Source: Bradyrhizobium paxllaeri
Lineage (GTDB): Bacteria > Pseudomonadota > Alphaproteobacteria > Rhizobiales > Xanthobacteraceae
Reading direction: 5' to 3'
Assembly (NCBI RefSeq): GCF_001693515.2
Contig: NZ_CP042968.1
Coordinates: 1,736,001-1,800,000 of the forward strand
Length of the DNA: 64,000 nt
Within the stretch, counting starts at the first letter, position 1; every line of letters starts with the position of its first letter. Below are positions 31,852-41,992 of this stretch, piece after piece. The position numbers and the translations under genes were made by a program. The notes beneath the pieces were generated by a model that was not told the DNA's origin, searched no databases, and was given only the letters and a program-made list of their open reading frames with translations.

Positions 31852-33102
31852 ATGGCTGTAACGACCGGCGACACCAGTTCTTCCTCCGGCACCTGGCGCA
31901 CGCCGCTCGTCATCATCATCTGCGGCTGCGCGATTGCGCTGTTGAGCTTCGGGCCGCGCTCCAGCCTCGGTTTCTTCGTACAGCCGATGAGCCGCGAGTT
32001 TGCCTGGGGCCGCGACGTCTTCGGCCTCGCGCTGGCGCTGCAGAACCTGCTCTGGGGGCTGGGGCAGCCGATTGCCGGCGCCATCGCCGATCGCTTCGGC
32101 ATCCTGCGGGTGATGATCGTCGGTGCCTTGCTCTACGCCGGCGGCCTGCTCTTGATGCGCTATTCCACCGCGCCGCTGTCGCTCGATATCGGCGCCGGCG
32201 TCCTGATCGGCTTCGGGCTATCCGGCTGTTCGTTCAATCTGGTGCTGTCGGCGTTCAGCAAGCTTTTGCCGCCGGAGCGGCGCGGCATTGCGCTCGGCGC
32301 CGGCACCGCGGCCGGCTCGTTCGGCCAGTTCCTGTTCGCACCGTTTGGCGTTGCCATGATCGACAATTTCGGCTGGCAGACGGCGCTGACCGTATTCGCG
32401 CTTCTCATGCTGCTGATCGTGCCGCTGTCGCTGGCGATCGCGACGCCGCCTGCGACTTCCTCGTCGTCGAACGTTTCTGCCGCCGATCAGCAATCGTTCA
32501 AGACTGCGCTGGCGGAGGCGTTTGGCCATCGCTCCTACGTTCTGCTGGTGCTCGGCTTCTTCACCTGCGGCTTCCAGCTCGCCTTCATCACCGTGCATCT
32601 GCCGGCCTATCTGGCCGATCAGGGCGTGTCGTCGCAGACCGGCGGCTGGGTGGTCGCGGCGATCGGCCTGTTCAACATCATCGGCTCGCTCAGTGTCGGC
32701 TGGCTGCAGAATCTGTTTCCGAAGCGCTATATCCTGTCGCTGATCTATTTGACGCGCGCGCTCGCCATCGTCGCCTTCATCTCGTTTCCGATCACCACCT
32801 TCTCGGCAATCATGTTCGGCGCGGTGTCCGGCCTGACCTGGCTCTCCACGGTGCCGCCGACCTCGGCGCTGGTGGCGCTGATGTTCGGCACCCGCTGGTT
32901 CGCGACGCTGTACGGTTTTGCGTTCGTCAGCCATCAGGTCGGAGGCTTCCTCGGCGTCTGGCTCGGCGGCATCGTGTTCGAGCAGTTCGGCTCCTACACG
33001 CCGATCTGGTGGCTCTCGATCCTGTTCGGTGTGCTGTCGGCGCTGATCAACCTGCCGATCGTCGAGCAGCCGGTCGCCCGCCCGGTTGCACAACCCGCCT
33101 GA
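31852..33102 (+). CDS. Major facilitator superfamily transporter
   Basis: A 416-residue inner-membrane transporter with about twelve hydrophobic segments, for example VIIICGCAIALLSFGPRSSL at the start and WVVAAIGLFNIIGSLSVGWL in the second half. The loop between helices 2 and 3 reads IAGAIADRFGILRVMIVGAL, the MFS signature GxxxDRxGxR. It fits the oxalate/formate or monocarboxylate-type MFS group, but the substrate is unknown. The start gives MAVTTGDTSSSSG and is preceded by AAGGGGAAACC. Confidence 0.9.
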   Translation: MAVTTGDTSSSSGTWRTPLVIIICGCAIALLSFGPRSSLGFFVQPMSREFAWGRDVFGLALALQNLLWGLGQPIAGAIADRFGILRVMIVGALLYAGGLLLMRYSTAPLSLDIGAGVLIGFGLSGCSFNLVLSAFSKLLPPERRGIALGAGTAAGSFGQFLFAPFGVAMIDNFGWQTALTVFALLMLLIVPLSLAIATPPATSSSSNVSAADQQSFKTALAEAFGHRSYVLLVLGFFTCGFQLAFITVHLPAYLADQGVSSQTGGWVVAAIGLFNIIGSLSVGWLQNLFPKRYILSLIYLTRALAIVAFISFPITTFSAIMFGAVSGLTWLSTVPPTSALVALMFGTRWFATLYGFAFVSHQVGGFLGVWLGGIVFEQFGSYTPIWWLSILFGVLSALINLPIVEQPVARPVAQPA

Positions 33103-33195
33103 TGCGGTAAACAGCCTCTCAAACCGCTTTTCGTCATCGCCCGGACATGTCCGGCCATGACGCGTGGGCGGTCAACGCAAGTCCGGGAGGTTGCC

Positions 33196-34182
33196 GTGGG
33201 AACGTTCAAGGCCATCAGGATCGACAAGGCGGACAAGGGCACCACCGCCGCGCTGACGCAGTTCGACGAAGCCGAGTTGATGGAAGGCGACGTCACGGTC
33301 GCGGTCGAGTGGTCGACGCTGAACTACAAGGATGGTCTTGCCGTCACCGGCAAGGCGCCGGTGGTGCGGCGTTTCCCGATGATCGCCGGTATCGATTTCG
33401 CAGGCACGGTCCAGCAATCCTCTCATCCCGGGTGGAAGGTCGGCGACAAGGTCGTCTGCAACGGCTGGGGCATGGGCGAGACCCATCTCGGGGCCTATGC
33501 CGAGAAGGCGCGCGTCAGGGGCGACTGGCTGGTGCGGCTGCCTGACGGAATCTCCACGCGCGATGCGATGGCGATCGGCACCGCCGGCTACACCGCGATG
33601 CTGTCGGTGCTGGCGCTGGAGAGACATGGCCTGACGCCGAAGAGCGGCCCGGTCGTGGTGACCGGTGCGGCCGGTGGCGTCGGCTCGGTCGCCACCGCCG
33701 TGCTGTCGAAGCTCGGCTACCACGTCATCGCCTCCACCGGGCGGACATCGGAGGCGGACTATCTCAAGGGGCTGGGCGCCGCCGAGGTGATCGATCGCGC
33801 CGAACTCGCGGGGGCCGCCAAGCCGCTGGCGAAGGAGCGCTGGGCGGGCGGCGTCGACAGCGTCGGCTCGACCACGCTCGCCAACCTGCTCTCGATGACG
33901 AAATATGGCGGCGCCATCGCAGCTTGCGGTCTCGCGGCCGGCATGGATTTACCGTCGTCGGTCGCGCCGTTTATTTTGCGTGGGGTGTGCCTTCTCGGCA
34001 TCGATTCCGTGATGTGTCCGATCGAGCAGCGCAAGCTCGCCTGGAACCGCCTTGCCAACGATTTGGATAAGGGTAAACTAGCTGATATTACTCACGAAAT
34101 AGGTCTGGACCAAGTGATCGGCGCAGGCGCCGAAATCCTCGCAGGCAAGGTCCGCGGTCGAATCGTGGTAAAAATTCTCTAA
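33196..34182 (+). CDS. AcuI-like medium-chain oxidoreductase
   Basis: A 328-residue NADPH-dependent medium-chain reductase resembling acrylyl-CoA reductase AcuI/YhdH. It has [20 protein letters not shown] and GIDFAGTV in the catalytic domain and the nucleotide-binding loop [20 protein letters not shown] (about residues 155-174). No structural zinc-binding cysteine cluster is present, consistent with the zinc-free branch. GTG 33196 is the chosen start because GGGAGG lies five bases upstream; a longer frame would include a small palindromic repeat remnant at about 33133. It is likely involved in acrylyl-CoA or related enone reduction. Confidence 0.88.
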   Translation: MGTFKAIRIDKADKGTTAALTQFDEAELMEGDVTVAVEWSTLNYKDGLAVTGKAPVVRRFPMIAGIDFAGTVQQSSHPGWKVGDKVVCNGWGMGETHLGAYAEKARVRGDWLVRLPDGISTRDAMAIGTAGYTAMLSVLALERHGLTPKSGPVVVTGAAGGVGSVATAVLSKLGYHVIASTGRTSEADYLKGLGAAEVIDRAELAGAAKPLAKERWAGGVDSVGSTTLANLLSMTKYGGAIAACGLAAGMDLPSSVAPFILRGVCLLGIDSVMCPIEQRKLAWNRLANDLDKGKLADITHEIGLDQVIGAGAEILAGKVRGRIVVKIL

Positions 34183-34289
34183 GGGTGTTCAGACTTTACC
34201 AACTAACGTGCTCCAATGTTGCCACGGTTGGTATGGTAAGCACGGGGTAAAGGCGGGCGCCCGCGCTATTGTTAAGTTGGAGTAGCTGC

Positions 34290-34880
34290 ATGCTTGCGCG
34301 TTTGGTTCTGGGGGCCGTCTCGGCAGTCGCGATGATCGTTCCTGCGATGGCCGGGATGATGAACGCCGACGAGGCGCGCAGGTTTGTGTCCGGCAAGGTC
34401 TTCGCCTTCACCTGCTTTGACGGCACCCGCGGAGCGGGCCGCATTCTCGACGATCTCGGCGCGGCCGGTTCCATCCAGTTCAGCGGCTCGGGGCCGATTC
34501 GCCATGTCCGCCTGCCCGGCAACACGCTGCAGATTCGCGGCCAGGCCGTCTGCGCTTCCATCAAGGGGCTGCCGTTCGAGCCGTGTTTCAATCTCGACAA
34601 GCGTGACGATCGCTCGTTCCGCGGCTCGGTCTCGGGCATGGGCTTCGCCTATTGCGATTTCCGCCATCAGGGCGCCTCGCAGATGCTGATAGCGCGCTCG
34701 GTGGCGCGGCCGCGCTCGCTGCATCGGCGGGGTACGGCCGACGCACGTGCCGAAGTCACCGCACGGGTCGAAACGCCTGCGGTCGAGAGCGCCAAGCTCG
34801 AACCGGTGAAGTCCGAGCCGGCCAAGTCTGCGCCCGCCAACGCCGAGGGCGCCCCGGAGCTGCGTCGCTCGACCGATTGA
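34290..34880 (+). CDS. Exported protein of unknown function
   Basis: A 196-residue protein with a signal peptide (ARLVLGAVSAVAMIVPAMA, cleaved near residue 21). The mature domain has DEARRFVSGKVFAFTCFDGT and four Cys residues (TC, VC, PC, YC) that may form two disulfides. After about residue 135 comes a low-complexity tail with KLEPVKSEPAKSAPANAEGA. The core resembles rhizobial periplasmic proteins annotated hypothetical. GGAG precedes the ATG by about nine bases. No function can be assigned. Confidence 0.75.
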   Translation: MLARLVLGAVSAVAMIVPAMAGMMNADEARRFVSGKVFAFTCFDGTRGAGRILDDLGAAGSIQFSGSGPIRHVRLPGNTLQIRGQAVCASIKGLPFEPCFNLDKRDDRSFRGSVSGMGFAYCDFRHQGASQMLIARSVARPRSLHRRGTADARAEVTARVETPAVESAKLEPVKSEPAKSAPANAEGAPELRRSTD

Positions 34881-34969
34881 TCGCGGTAGCAGCCGCAGCA
34901 ACCGGGTCGACAAGCCAGTCGTCTCGTGGGCTACCGGCGCGGCCAGTGATCATCCCCCAGCCATTGGCT

Positions 34970-35003
34970 AATGCGACCCCGTAGTCATACGGGCTGGCGC
35001 ATT
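34970..35003. promoter_or_regulatory. Two-part hairpin upstream of the DUF6894 gene
   Basis: AATGCG pairs with CGCATT and, inside, CCCGTA with TACGGG, forming a stem with small mismatches, 80 bases before the gene start. It could be an operator or a leader hairpin. The role is not known. Confidence 0.35.
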
Positions 35004-35081
35004 CATGTCCTGGTAGCGAATCTTGTTCGAAGTGGTGGCCGGCAGGGGAAGGCCGGGGCGGACCAACACATGAGAACAATC

Positions 35082-35315
35082 ATGCCGCTGTATTTTTTTC
35101 GGATCAGCCACGGTCGCTACACGGGCGCGTCCGATCAGGGATCCGAATTTGAAAGCCGCGAGGCGGCCTGGTCCGAGATGACCAAGGTTTGCGGCAACCT
35201 TCTCGGCAGCCTTTCACGCGGCCTGAAACAGAACGCCGAATGGCAGATGGAGCTTCTGGACGAAGCCAAGAAGCCGGTATTCAGGATTCGTCTGGTCGCC
35301 GAGTCAGTCCGTTAG
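35082..35315 (+). CDS. DUF6894 small protein
   Basis: A 77-residue cytoplasmic protein of the DUF6894 family, abundant in Bradyrhizobium. It begins PLYFFRISHGRYTGASDQGSE, with the usual F-D/H-x-x pattern and a central acidic E-x-x-E helix (EAAWSEMTKVCGNLLGSLSR), and ends KPVFRIRLVAESVR. The start is the ATG giving MPLYFF, the standard family beginning; an ATG four codons earlier is possible. Function unknown. Confidence 0.85.
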   Translation: MPLYFFRISHGRYTGASDQGSEFESREAAWSEMTKVCGNLLGSLSRGLKQNAEWQMELLDEAKKPVFRIRLVAESVR

Positions 35316-35503
35316 CGACTGATAGCAACGCGCGCCTGTATCCGGGTAGTTCTACGCATCCGGGTAATTTTACTGAGCTTCCAGTTAACCATCGCTTGGA
35401 ACCTGATGCGTTACGGTTGCCGAATATTCCCGGCGCATCGAAATTTGACGGCGGTTCCTCATAATTCAGCGGCGCCTACCTCCAACGCTTGAGAGAGCTA
35501 GCC

Positions 35504-37192
35504 ATGTCCGCACTTTCCATTCGCGCGAAGGTCATCGCTGTGATCGCTTTCATGCTGATCGCGATGTCAGGCATGGGCCTGCTCGCAATCCGCAGCATGC
35601 AGGTGATCAATGCCCACACGGTGGAGATCGCCTCGAGCTGGCTTCCGAGCGTCCGCGTGCTTGGTGAGCTGCGCGCGGACATCAACCTGTTCCGTATTGC
35701 GCTGCGCGCCCATGTGATGGCGGAAACGCTGGAGGCGAAGGCCGCCAACGACAAGCGGCTGGCCGGCATCCTCGAGCGGATCGCGAAGGACCGCAAGGTT
35801 TACGAGCCGTTGATATCCACTCCCGAAGAGCGCTCGATCTACGACAACTGGGCGCGCGCCTGGGACAGATACATCACCGGCGTGCAGGAAGTCATCGAAT
35901 TGTCGCGCCAGAGCATCGGGCGGATTCCGCATGAGGCGAGCGAGGCCATCTCCAAGAAGGTCGCGGTGATCGCCGCCGAATCCGATGCGTTCCTGGAAAA
36001 AGCCATCAACCTCAGCAATGCGGGTGCGGATACCGCGACCAGGCAGGCCGCGGAAGGTTACAATTTTGCGTTCTGGATCGTTCTGGGCATTGTCGCTGCC
36101 GTCGTCATCTGCGGCGTCGGCATCGGCTTGTATCTGGTTCGCGATCTCTCGCGCGGGATCACGGCCATCGTGCAGCCGATGCAGGCGCTCGGAAGCGGGG
36201 ATCTGGCCGCCGAAGTGACGCGCCGCGGCGAGAAGACCGAAATCGGCGCCATGGCCGACGCCTTGCAGGTGTTCAAGGATGCGCTGATCGCCAAGAAGGC
36301 CGCCGATGAAGCGGCGGCGCGCGACACCGAAGCCAAGATCGAGCGCGGCCGCCGCGTCGACGGCATCACGCGGGATTTCGAAGCCATGATCAGCGAGATC
36401 GTCGAAACCGTTTCCTCGGCCTCGACCGAACTCGAGGCTTCCGCTGATACCCTGACCTCGACGGCAGAGCGCGCGCAGGAGCTCGCCACCACCGTCTCGG
36501 CAGCCTCGGAGGAGGCCTCCACCAACGTTCAGTCGGTCGCATCCGCCACCGAGGAGATGGCATCATCCGTCAACGAGATCAGCCGGCAGGTGCAGGAATC
36601 GGCACGGATGGCGAGCGATGCGGTGGATCAGGCCGCGAGGACCAATGATCGCGTCGGCGAATTGTCGAAGGCGGCGGCCCGCATCGGCGACGTGATCGAG
36701 CTGATCAATACCATCGCCGGCCAGACCAATCTGCTCGCGCTCAACGCGACGATCGAGGCGGCGCGCGCCGGTGAAGCCGGCCGCGGCTTTGCAGTCGTTG
36801 CGTCGGAGGTGAAGGCGCTGGCCGAGCAGACCGCGAAGGCGACCGGCGAGATCGGCCAGCAGGTCACCGGCATCCAGGCGGCAACACAGGATTCGGTGAA
36901 CGCCATCCAGGAGATATCGGGCACGATCGCAAAGCTGTCTGAAATTTCCTCGGCGATCGCGGCCGCCGTGGAAGAGCAGGGAGCGGCCACGCAGGAAATC
37001 TCCCGCAACGTGCAGCAGGCGGCGCAGGGCACGCAGATGGTCTCCGCCAACATCACCGACGTGCAGCGCGGCGCGACTGAGACGGAGACCGCCTCATCGC
37101 ATGTTCTCTCCGCGGCGCAGTTGCTGTCGGGCGACAGCAACCGTCTCAAGGTCGAGGTTGCCAAATTCCTCGAGTCGGTGCGCGCCGCCTGA
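35504..37192 (+). CDS. Methyl-accepting chemotaxis protein
   Basis: A 562-residue chemoreceptor. The N-terminal membrane helix ([20 protein letters not shown]) is followed by a four-helix-bundle sensor outside the cytoplasm, a second membrane helix ([20 protein letters not shown]) near residue 190, a HAMP domain, and the cytoplasmic signalling bundle with the hairpin tip [20 protein letters not shown] and [20 protein letters not shown]. It would signal to CheA in the cytoplasm. No pentapeptide tether for CheR is seen at the C-terminus (ends FLESVRAA). The ligand is unknown. The start ATG 35504 follows GAGAG. No other che genes are in the window. Confidence 0.93.
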   Translation: MSALSIRAKVIAVIAFMLIAMSGMGLLAIRSMQVINAHTVEIASSWLPSVRVLGELRADINLFRIALRAHVMAETLEAKAANDKRLAGILERIAKDRKVYEPLISTPEERSIYDNWARAWDRYITGVQEVIELSRQSIGRIPHEASEAISKKVAVIAAESDAFLEKAINLSNAGADTATRQAAEGYNFAFWIVLGIVAAVVICGVGIGLYLVRDLSRGITAIVQPMQALGSGDLAAEVTRRGEKTEIGAMADALQVFKDALIAKKAADEAAARDTEAKIERGRRVDGITRDFEAMISEIVETVSSASTELEASADTLTSTAERAQELATTVSAASEEASTNVQSVASATEEMASSVNEISRQVQESARMASDAVDQAARTNDRVGELSKAAARIGDVIELINTIAGQTNLLALNATIEAARAGEAGRGFAVVASEVKALAEQTAKATGEIGQQVTGIQAATQDSVNAIQEISGTIAKLSEISSAIAAAVEEQGAATQEISRNVQQAAQGTQMVSANITDVQRGATETETASSHVLSAAQLLSGDSNRLKVEVAKFLESVRAA

Positions 37193-37202
37193 TTGGCGTG
37201 CG

Positions 37203-39932
37203 CTAGCCTCCCGTGGGCGTGCCTGGCGCGACCGGCGCTGCCGCTTGCCGGCGGAACAGGATCCGCTGGTACAGCCAGCCGATCGCCACCAGCACCAGGC
37301 CGAGGCACATGAAGGACAGCGCGCGATAGACGCCGGTCAGTGTCGACATGTCGATCAGGAAGGCTTTCAGGATCGTCAGTGCGATGACGACCGCCGACGC
37401 CAGCCGCGCGCGCTGCGAGTTGAAGAGAATGCCGATGCCGAGCAGCACGACGCCGAATGCCAGGTACGCGATCGAGTAGGTGTATTGCTCGGCGCCGGTG
37501 GTCGGGCCTGTGGCCATGACCGGGCCGTGATAGAGTCTCCGGATTTCGAACGTCACGTAAGCGAGCGCGAGGATGAGCGCGCCAGCCGCGATCGTGTTGG
37601 CGTAGGCGACCGGACGCTGCCCCGCCACGGCATAGGACAACAGCAGCGCGAGCACTGCGGGCAGGGCGTAGCCCAGCAGCAGCAGGTTGATGACCGTGCC
37701 GCCGACGTCGATATGCCAGAGAATCGGATTTTCCAGTCCCAGTAACCCGAACAACGCCGCCAGGCCGGCAAACACCGTGAGGAGAATTGCGCCGGCGTTG
37801 TGAATCACGCTGCCGGTACGGATGCGCAGGCGCTCGAGCCCGATTGCCATCGCCAGCGCCACGCAGACCTGCAACGCAATCTCGGTGAGGCCAGCGCTCT
37901 GGCTATAGACGTCGCCCTGATTGACGACATGGCGGATTTCCATGAACGCCAGCAACACCGTGAACAGGATCGCCGCCGCCTCCACCGTCCGCAGCGGCGC
38001 GTCGTCGCCGCCGCGGCGCAGGAAGATGCTTCCGGCCCAGAACGAGAGCGCTGGAATGCCGTAGCCCCACAACAGCCAGTTGAAGATCGGGGTGGTGCCG
38101 ACGGCGCTGCCCACGATGCGCGGATCGTCAGCGATCCGCAGCACCACGATCGCAGCCAGGATCGCGGCCAGCGAGCGCAAGAACGGAATCGGCCGCTGCG
38201 TCGAAATCCACGCGGTACCTGCCGACATCAACGCCAGCGCAATTGTGAGCCAGCCTTTTTCCAGCGCGAATGTCAGCGCCAGCGCCAGCGCGGCGAGTGA
38301 ACCGGTCGCAAACAGCGCGATTGAGGCCTGCAGTCCCGGACGGTCTTCGCGCTTGGCGAGGATCTCGGTCGCAGCGGCATAGGCCGCGGCGAGCGCGACC
38401 GCGAGGATCGCAAACGGAATCGAGCGGTCGAGATGCGCGATGCGGGCGTAGAGCGCGACCAGAAGCGCCAGCGGCGTGAAGACTGCCGCGGCCGACCAGA
38501 TCACCGGTATGACCGGTCCTGTCGAACGCCCCTGCGCGAGGAATCCCGCCACGCCAAAGCCTGCGGCGAAGATCGCGGCCGATATCAGGTGCAGCGACAC
38601 CGATCCGTCCGTGACGTTCGGTCCAATCCCTGACAACGGCCCACCGGGCAGCACCAGCATGTCAGGATTGGCGCGAACGGCCCATTCGGCGAACACCACG
38701 AAGACCAAAGCGGCAGCGGCTCCGACGGCGCCAGCGGCGGCATCGCTGCGCCAGGCAACCGCCAGACTGCCTGCCACCAGTAAGCCGAACACGATCATCG
38801 CGGTATCGGCATGGAAACTGTTCAGCACGATCAGGGTCGCGCCGAGCAAATAGGCCGCCAACGAGCCGGACGAGATCGGCTCGACCTCGCCCTGATCGGC
38901 GGGCGGGCCGAACATGAAGCCGCAGACGACAAGCAGCGCGGCGAGAATGAAGCCGACGAGCACATGGAATGCATGCGGGCCGACCATCGAGGGACCGCAT
39001 TGCAGGCAGGGGAACGTCCACAGCAGTGCAAACACGATGGTGGTGACCGCGAGCCAGCGCCACAGCCTGATACGCGCGAGGCCAAAGGCCGCGGCGGTGA
39101 CGATCGCGAGGTAAATGTAGAGCGCCCAGTAGTCGGCCTTGCCGGACGAGACCAGCACCGGCGTGACGAAGGCGCCGACGACACCAAGGCCGGCGAGCGC
39201 AGGCCCATGCAGCAGCGCGGCCGCCAGCGTGCCCATCGCCACCAGCCCGAGCAGGATGAACGCGGTGGCCGGCACCAGGAAGCCGTACAGTGCATAGGCT
39301 GCGTAAATGGTGGCAAACGCTACCGCCGTTCCGGCAGCGGTGAGAATGGCCGGGATGTTGGCGATCGGAAGGGCTGCAATGGAAGACACGCTTTCCTTGC
39401 GGCGCGTCCACTCACCAGCCAGCAGCAGGGCCAGCGCGAACAGGCCGCCGAGAATGGTGCGCACGCCGGGGCCGAGCAGGCCGGCCTCGATCGAATAGCG
39501 AACCATGAAGAAGCCGCCGAGCGCCAGCGTCAGGCCGCCGACCCACACCACCCAGCGGGTGCCGATGGTTTCCTCGAAGCCGCGATCGGGCTGCGGCAGG
39601 GGAGGCGGCGGAGGCGGCGGAGGCGGAGGCGCAGCCGCGCCGGCAGCTTGCTCGAACGCCTCGGGGCCGGCAGCGGGCGCGATGGATTCCGTGTCCGGAA
39701 TGATCGGCGGAGGCATCGGTGGGGCCGCGCCTGAAGCCGGCGGCAGGCTCTGCTCGAACGCCTCGAACGGGGTGAGCGGCGGGGGTACGGATCGGGCTCC
39801 GGCCACTGGCGCGGCCTGGATCGCCTCCAGGCGCTGGCGCAACTCCTCCACCTGATTCATGGCCTTCCGCGCAAAGATCAGGGCGATGATCGCGATCAGG
39901 AGCGCAAAGAAAACGAAGGGGTCGTCGAACAT
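37203..39932 (-). CDS. DUF2339 large membrane protein
   Basis: A 909-residue protein of the DUF2339 family. After one N-terminal membrane helix (PFVFFALLIAIIALIFARK) and a coiled stretch (ELRQRLEAI) comes a Pro-rich linker with a run of about ten prolines near residue 105. The rest is a very long series of about 25 hydrophobic helices separated by short loops, beginning with the family mark IGTRWVVWVGGLTLALGGFF. Its function is unknown; it is thought to be an inner-membrane protein. It is convergent with the chemoreceptor gene, ten bases apart. Confidence 0.9.
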   Translation of the reverse strand: MFDDPFVFFALLIAIIALIFARKAMNQVEELRQRLEAIQAAPVAGARSVPPPLTPFEAFEQSLPPASGAAPPMPPPIIPDTESIAPAAGPEAFEQAAGAAAPPPPPPPPPPLPQPDRGFEETIGTRWVVWVGGLTLALGGFFMVRYSIEAGLLGPGVRTILGGLFALALLLAGEWTRRKESVSSIAALPIANIPAILTAAGTAVAFATIYAAYALYGFLVPATAFILLGLVAMGTLAAALLHGPALAGLGVVGAFVTPVLVSSGKADYWALYIYLAIVTAAAFGLARIRLWRWLAVTTIVFALLWTFPCLQCGPSMVGPHAFHVLVGFILAALLVVCGFMFGPPADQGEVEPISSGSLAAYLLGATLIVLNSFHADTAMIVFGLLVAGSLAVAWRSDAAAGAVGAAAALVFVVFAEWAVRANPDMLVLPGGPLSGIGPNVTDGSVSLHLISAAIFAAGFGVAGFLAQGRSTGPVIPVIWSAAAVFTPLALLVALYARIAHLDRSIPFAILAVALAAAYAAATEILAKREDRPGLQASIALFATGSLAALALALTFALEKGWLTIALALMSAGTAWISTQRPIPFLRSLAAILAAIVVLRIADDPRIVGSAVGTTPIFNWLLWGYGIPALSFWAGSIFLRRGGDDAPLRTVEAAAILFTVLLAFMEIRHVVNQGDVYSQSAGLTEIALQVCVALAMAIGLERLRIRTGSVIHNAGAILLTVFAGLAALFGLLGLENPILWHIDVGGTVINLLLLGYALPAVLALLLSYAVAGQRPVAYANTIAAGALILALAYVTFEIRRLYHGPVMATGPTTGAEQYTYSIAYLAFGVVLLGIGILFNSQRARLASAVVIALTILKAFLIDMSTLTGVYRALSFMCLGLVLVAIGWLYQRILFRRQAAAPVAPGTPTGG

Positions 39933-40101
39933 CGGGCCTCCAGGCGGGCGCGTCAGAGTATTAACCGGCCACGTCCGCAGCCCGGTTGCAATCCTGTGTG
40001 CGTCTTTGTCCGCTAAAAGTTCAAATCACGCCCGGCGGGCAATGTCGCACGCTTCGCCGCAAATGATATGGCGTTTTCGTGCCATTGCCCTTGGAGAGGC
40101 T

Positions 40102-40608
40102 CTATTCCAGATCGAGCTGGAAGGGCCGGCCTTCGACCGTCATGCTACCCGGGCCCATTTCGTCGAGAGCGCGCAGCATCCGCCCCTCGCGCCCCAGCGC
40201 CCTGTCGGCGAGGCTGACGATCAGCCGGTTCGGCGAGGCGATCGGCGAACGGGCGCGAATTTGCCGGGCGATCTCGATCTCGGCACGGTGCGGATTGAGC
40301 GCACAGGCGGCGGCAAACGCGCTCGCTGTCGAGCGGCTGATGCCGGCATAGCAATGCACGACCATCGGCGCGGTACGGTCCCAGCCTCGGACGAAATTCA
40401 GGACCCTCTCGATGTGCAGCTCCGACGGTGCGACAAAGCCATCCATCTGTTCGGTGATGTCGTCCATCGACACCCTCAGATGGTTGGCTTCGAGTATCGA
40501 AGCGGGGCGCAGCACCTGGTCGACATTGGCCATCACGGTGAGAATGTGACTGGCGCCGGTCGCCCTGACGGTCTCGGGAAGTGCGGCAAGCGAGCAGACG
40601 TGAAGCAT
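40102..40608 (-). CDS. Protein tyrosine phosphatase-like protein
   Basis: A 168-residue protein with the phosphatase loop VVHCYAGISRSTASAF (about residues 93-108), the C-x5-R-S signature of protein tyrosine phosphatases, and a MDDITEQMDG segment before it as the general acid region. It resembles the small rhizobial tyrosine/dual specificity phosphatase proteins. Start ATG 40608 is preceded by AGGGAA; an upstream in-frame region to 40734 is antisense to a repeat and is not used. The target is unknown. Confidence 0.83.
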   Translation of the reverse strand: MLHVCSLAALPETVRATGASHILTVMANVDQVLRPASILEANHLRVSMDDITEQMDGFVAPSELHIERVLNFVRGWDRTAPMVVHCYAGISRSTASAFAAACALNPHRAEIEIARQIRARSPIASPNRLIVSLADRALGREGRMLRALDEMGPGSMTVEGRPFQLDLE

Positions 40609-40648
40609 GACGTTCCCTGGGTATTTGCCGCGATTATAGCCGCTGGCC

Positions 40649-40739
40649 GTAGGGTGGGCAAAGGCGCGTTTGCGCCGTGCCCACCATCTATCCAGGCGGC
40701 ATTGTGAATGGTGGGCACGCTTCGCTTTGCCCACCCTAC
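40649..40739. repeat. GTAGGGTGGGCA palindromic intergenic repeat, copy 3
   Basis: Same family as at 1079. The outer arms GTAGGGTGGGCAAAG and CTTTGCCCACCCTAC are intact, with inner GTGCCCACCAT and ATGGTGGGCACG arms. It lies between two minus-strand genes in this case. Confidence 0.9.
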
Positions 40740-40757
40740 GTTTCTACAGCGGCCCCA

Positions 40758-41369
40758 TCACCCGAGCAGCAGCGTAAATCGCGCCAAAAACTGCTTCTCG
40801 GCCCGGGCCGCGGTCCACGGCGTCAGGTAGTCGCGCACCGTGGCTTCGGGCAGGCCGGGGTCCCTGCCGAACAGGCGCTTCGCTTCGCTCACCGAAAATC
40901 CTGCCAGATGGGTGGCTTCGAGATACGCTGCACCGCGATCGGCCGCCTTGATGGCCTTGGTGATTTCGTCGGCGATAACAGGCGGCAGGCCGAAGCGAAT
41001 ATGGATCGCCGCCAGCAGCCGCTTCTCAACCACCTTGTAGTCGCCGCCGAGCACCGCCTTGAACGGCGAAATCATGTCGCCGATGACGTATTCGGGCGCG
41101 TCATGCAGCATCGCGGCGAGGCGGAAGCTGATATCGACGCGCGGCGTCTGCTCGCGCATCACGGCTTCGACCAGCAGCGTGTGCTGTGCCACCGAGAAAA
41201 TATGCGCGCCGCTGGTCTGCCCGTTCCAGCGCGCCACGCGCGCCAGCCCATGGGCGATGTCGGCGATCTCGATATCGAGCGGGGAGGGGTCGAGCAAATC
41301 GAGTCGCCGCCCCGACAGCATACGCTGCCAGGCTCGGGTAGCGACGCTGGACGATTTTCGCGGCGTCAT
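40758..41369 (-). CDS. YfbR-like HD domain hydrolase
   Basis: A 203-residue HD-domain phosphohydrolase. The metal-binding sequence includes AHIFSVAQHTLLVEAV (first His), FRLAAMLHDAPEYVIGDM (HD pair) and a later acidic site in KAIKAADRGAAYLEATHLAG. It fits the YfbR 5'-deoxynucleotidase-like group, though substrates may differ. Its ATG overlaps the stop of tag (ATGA), so it is the last gene of the ygfZ-tag-HD unit. Confidence 0.85.
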   Translation of the reverse strand: MTPRKSSSVATRAWQRMLSGRRLDLLDPSPLDIEIADIAHGLARVARWNGQTSGAHIFSVAQHTLLVEAVMREQTPRVDISFRLAAMLHDAPEYVIGDMISPFKAVLGGDYKVVEKRLLAAIHIRFGLPPVIADEITKAIKAADRGAAYLEATHLAGFSVSEAKRLFGRDPGLPEATVRDYLTPWTAARAEKQFLARFTLLLG

Positions 41370-41992
41370 TTGGCCTTGAGGCGCGGCTTGCGGAGCTTGC
41401 CGCTGCAGCTCTCGTGGCAGAAGCAGGTGACGAGATGATCGTTGACCATGCCGGTGGCCTGCATGAAGGCATAGACGATGGTCGGACCGACGAACTTGAA
41501 GCCGCGCGCGCCGAGCTCCTTTGAGATCTTGACCGAGACCGGCGTCGAGGCCGGTACACTCGCGGTGGTCTTGAACTGGTTGACGACGGGCTTGCCGTCG
41601 ACGAAGTCCCACAGGAATTTGGAGAAGCCCGCGCCTTCTTCCATGATCTTCAGGTAGGCCTTGGCGCTGTTGACCGCGCCCTCGATCTTGGCGCGGTTGC
41701 GCACGATGCCGGCATCGTTCATCAGCGCATGGACTTTCTTGTCGCTGTAGCGCGCGATCTTCTCGGGTTGAAAATCGTCGAACGCTTTGCGGAAGTTTTC
41801 GCGCTTGCGCAAAATCGTGATCCAGGACAGCCCGGCCTGGAAGCCGTCGAGTATCAGCTTCTCGTACAGCGCGCGGTCGTCATATTCGGGCACGCCCCAT
41901 TCGGTGTCGTGATAGGCCATGTAGAACGGATCTTCGCCGGGCCACGGGCACCGCATCTTGCCGTCAGGGTGCAGGCGCGCAGATTTGCTCAT
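41366..41992 (-). CDS. tag: DNA-3-methyladenine glycosylase I
   Basis: Tag (208 residues) removes 3-methyladenine from alkylated DNA. The family pattern is clear: RCPWPGEDPFYMAYHDTEWG at residues 13-32, LDGFQAGLSWITILRKRENF, and HLVTCFCHESC near the C-terminus; the Cys/His set binds a structural zinc. It overlaps both neighbours by four bases (ygfZ before it and the HD gene after it), suggesting translational coupling. Confidence 0.95.
   Translation of the reverse strand: MSKSARLHPDGKMRCPWPGEDPFYMAYHDTEWGVPEYDDRALYEKLILDGFQAGLSWITILRKRENFRKAFDDFQPEKIARYSDKKVHALMNDAGIVRNRAKIEGAVNSAKAYLKIMEEGAGFSKFLWDFVDGKPVVNQFKTTASVPASTPVSVKISKELGARGFKFVGPTIVYAFMQATGMVNDHLVTCFCHESCSGKLRKPRLKAK

Noticed and set aside
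39565..39640. Possible CRISPR or tandem repeat in a GGAGGC-rich run
   Set aside because: This is the codon run for polyproline in the DUF2339 protein; there are no spacers. No CRISPR array was seen anywhere in the window.
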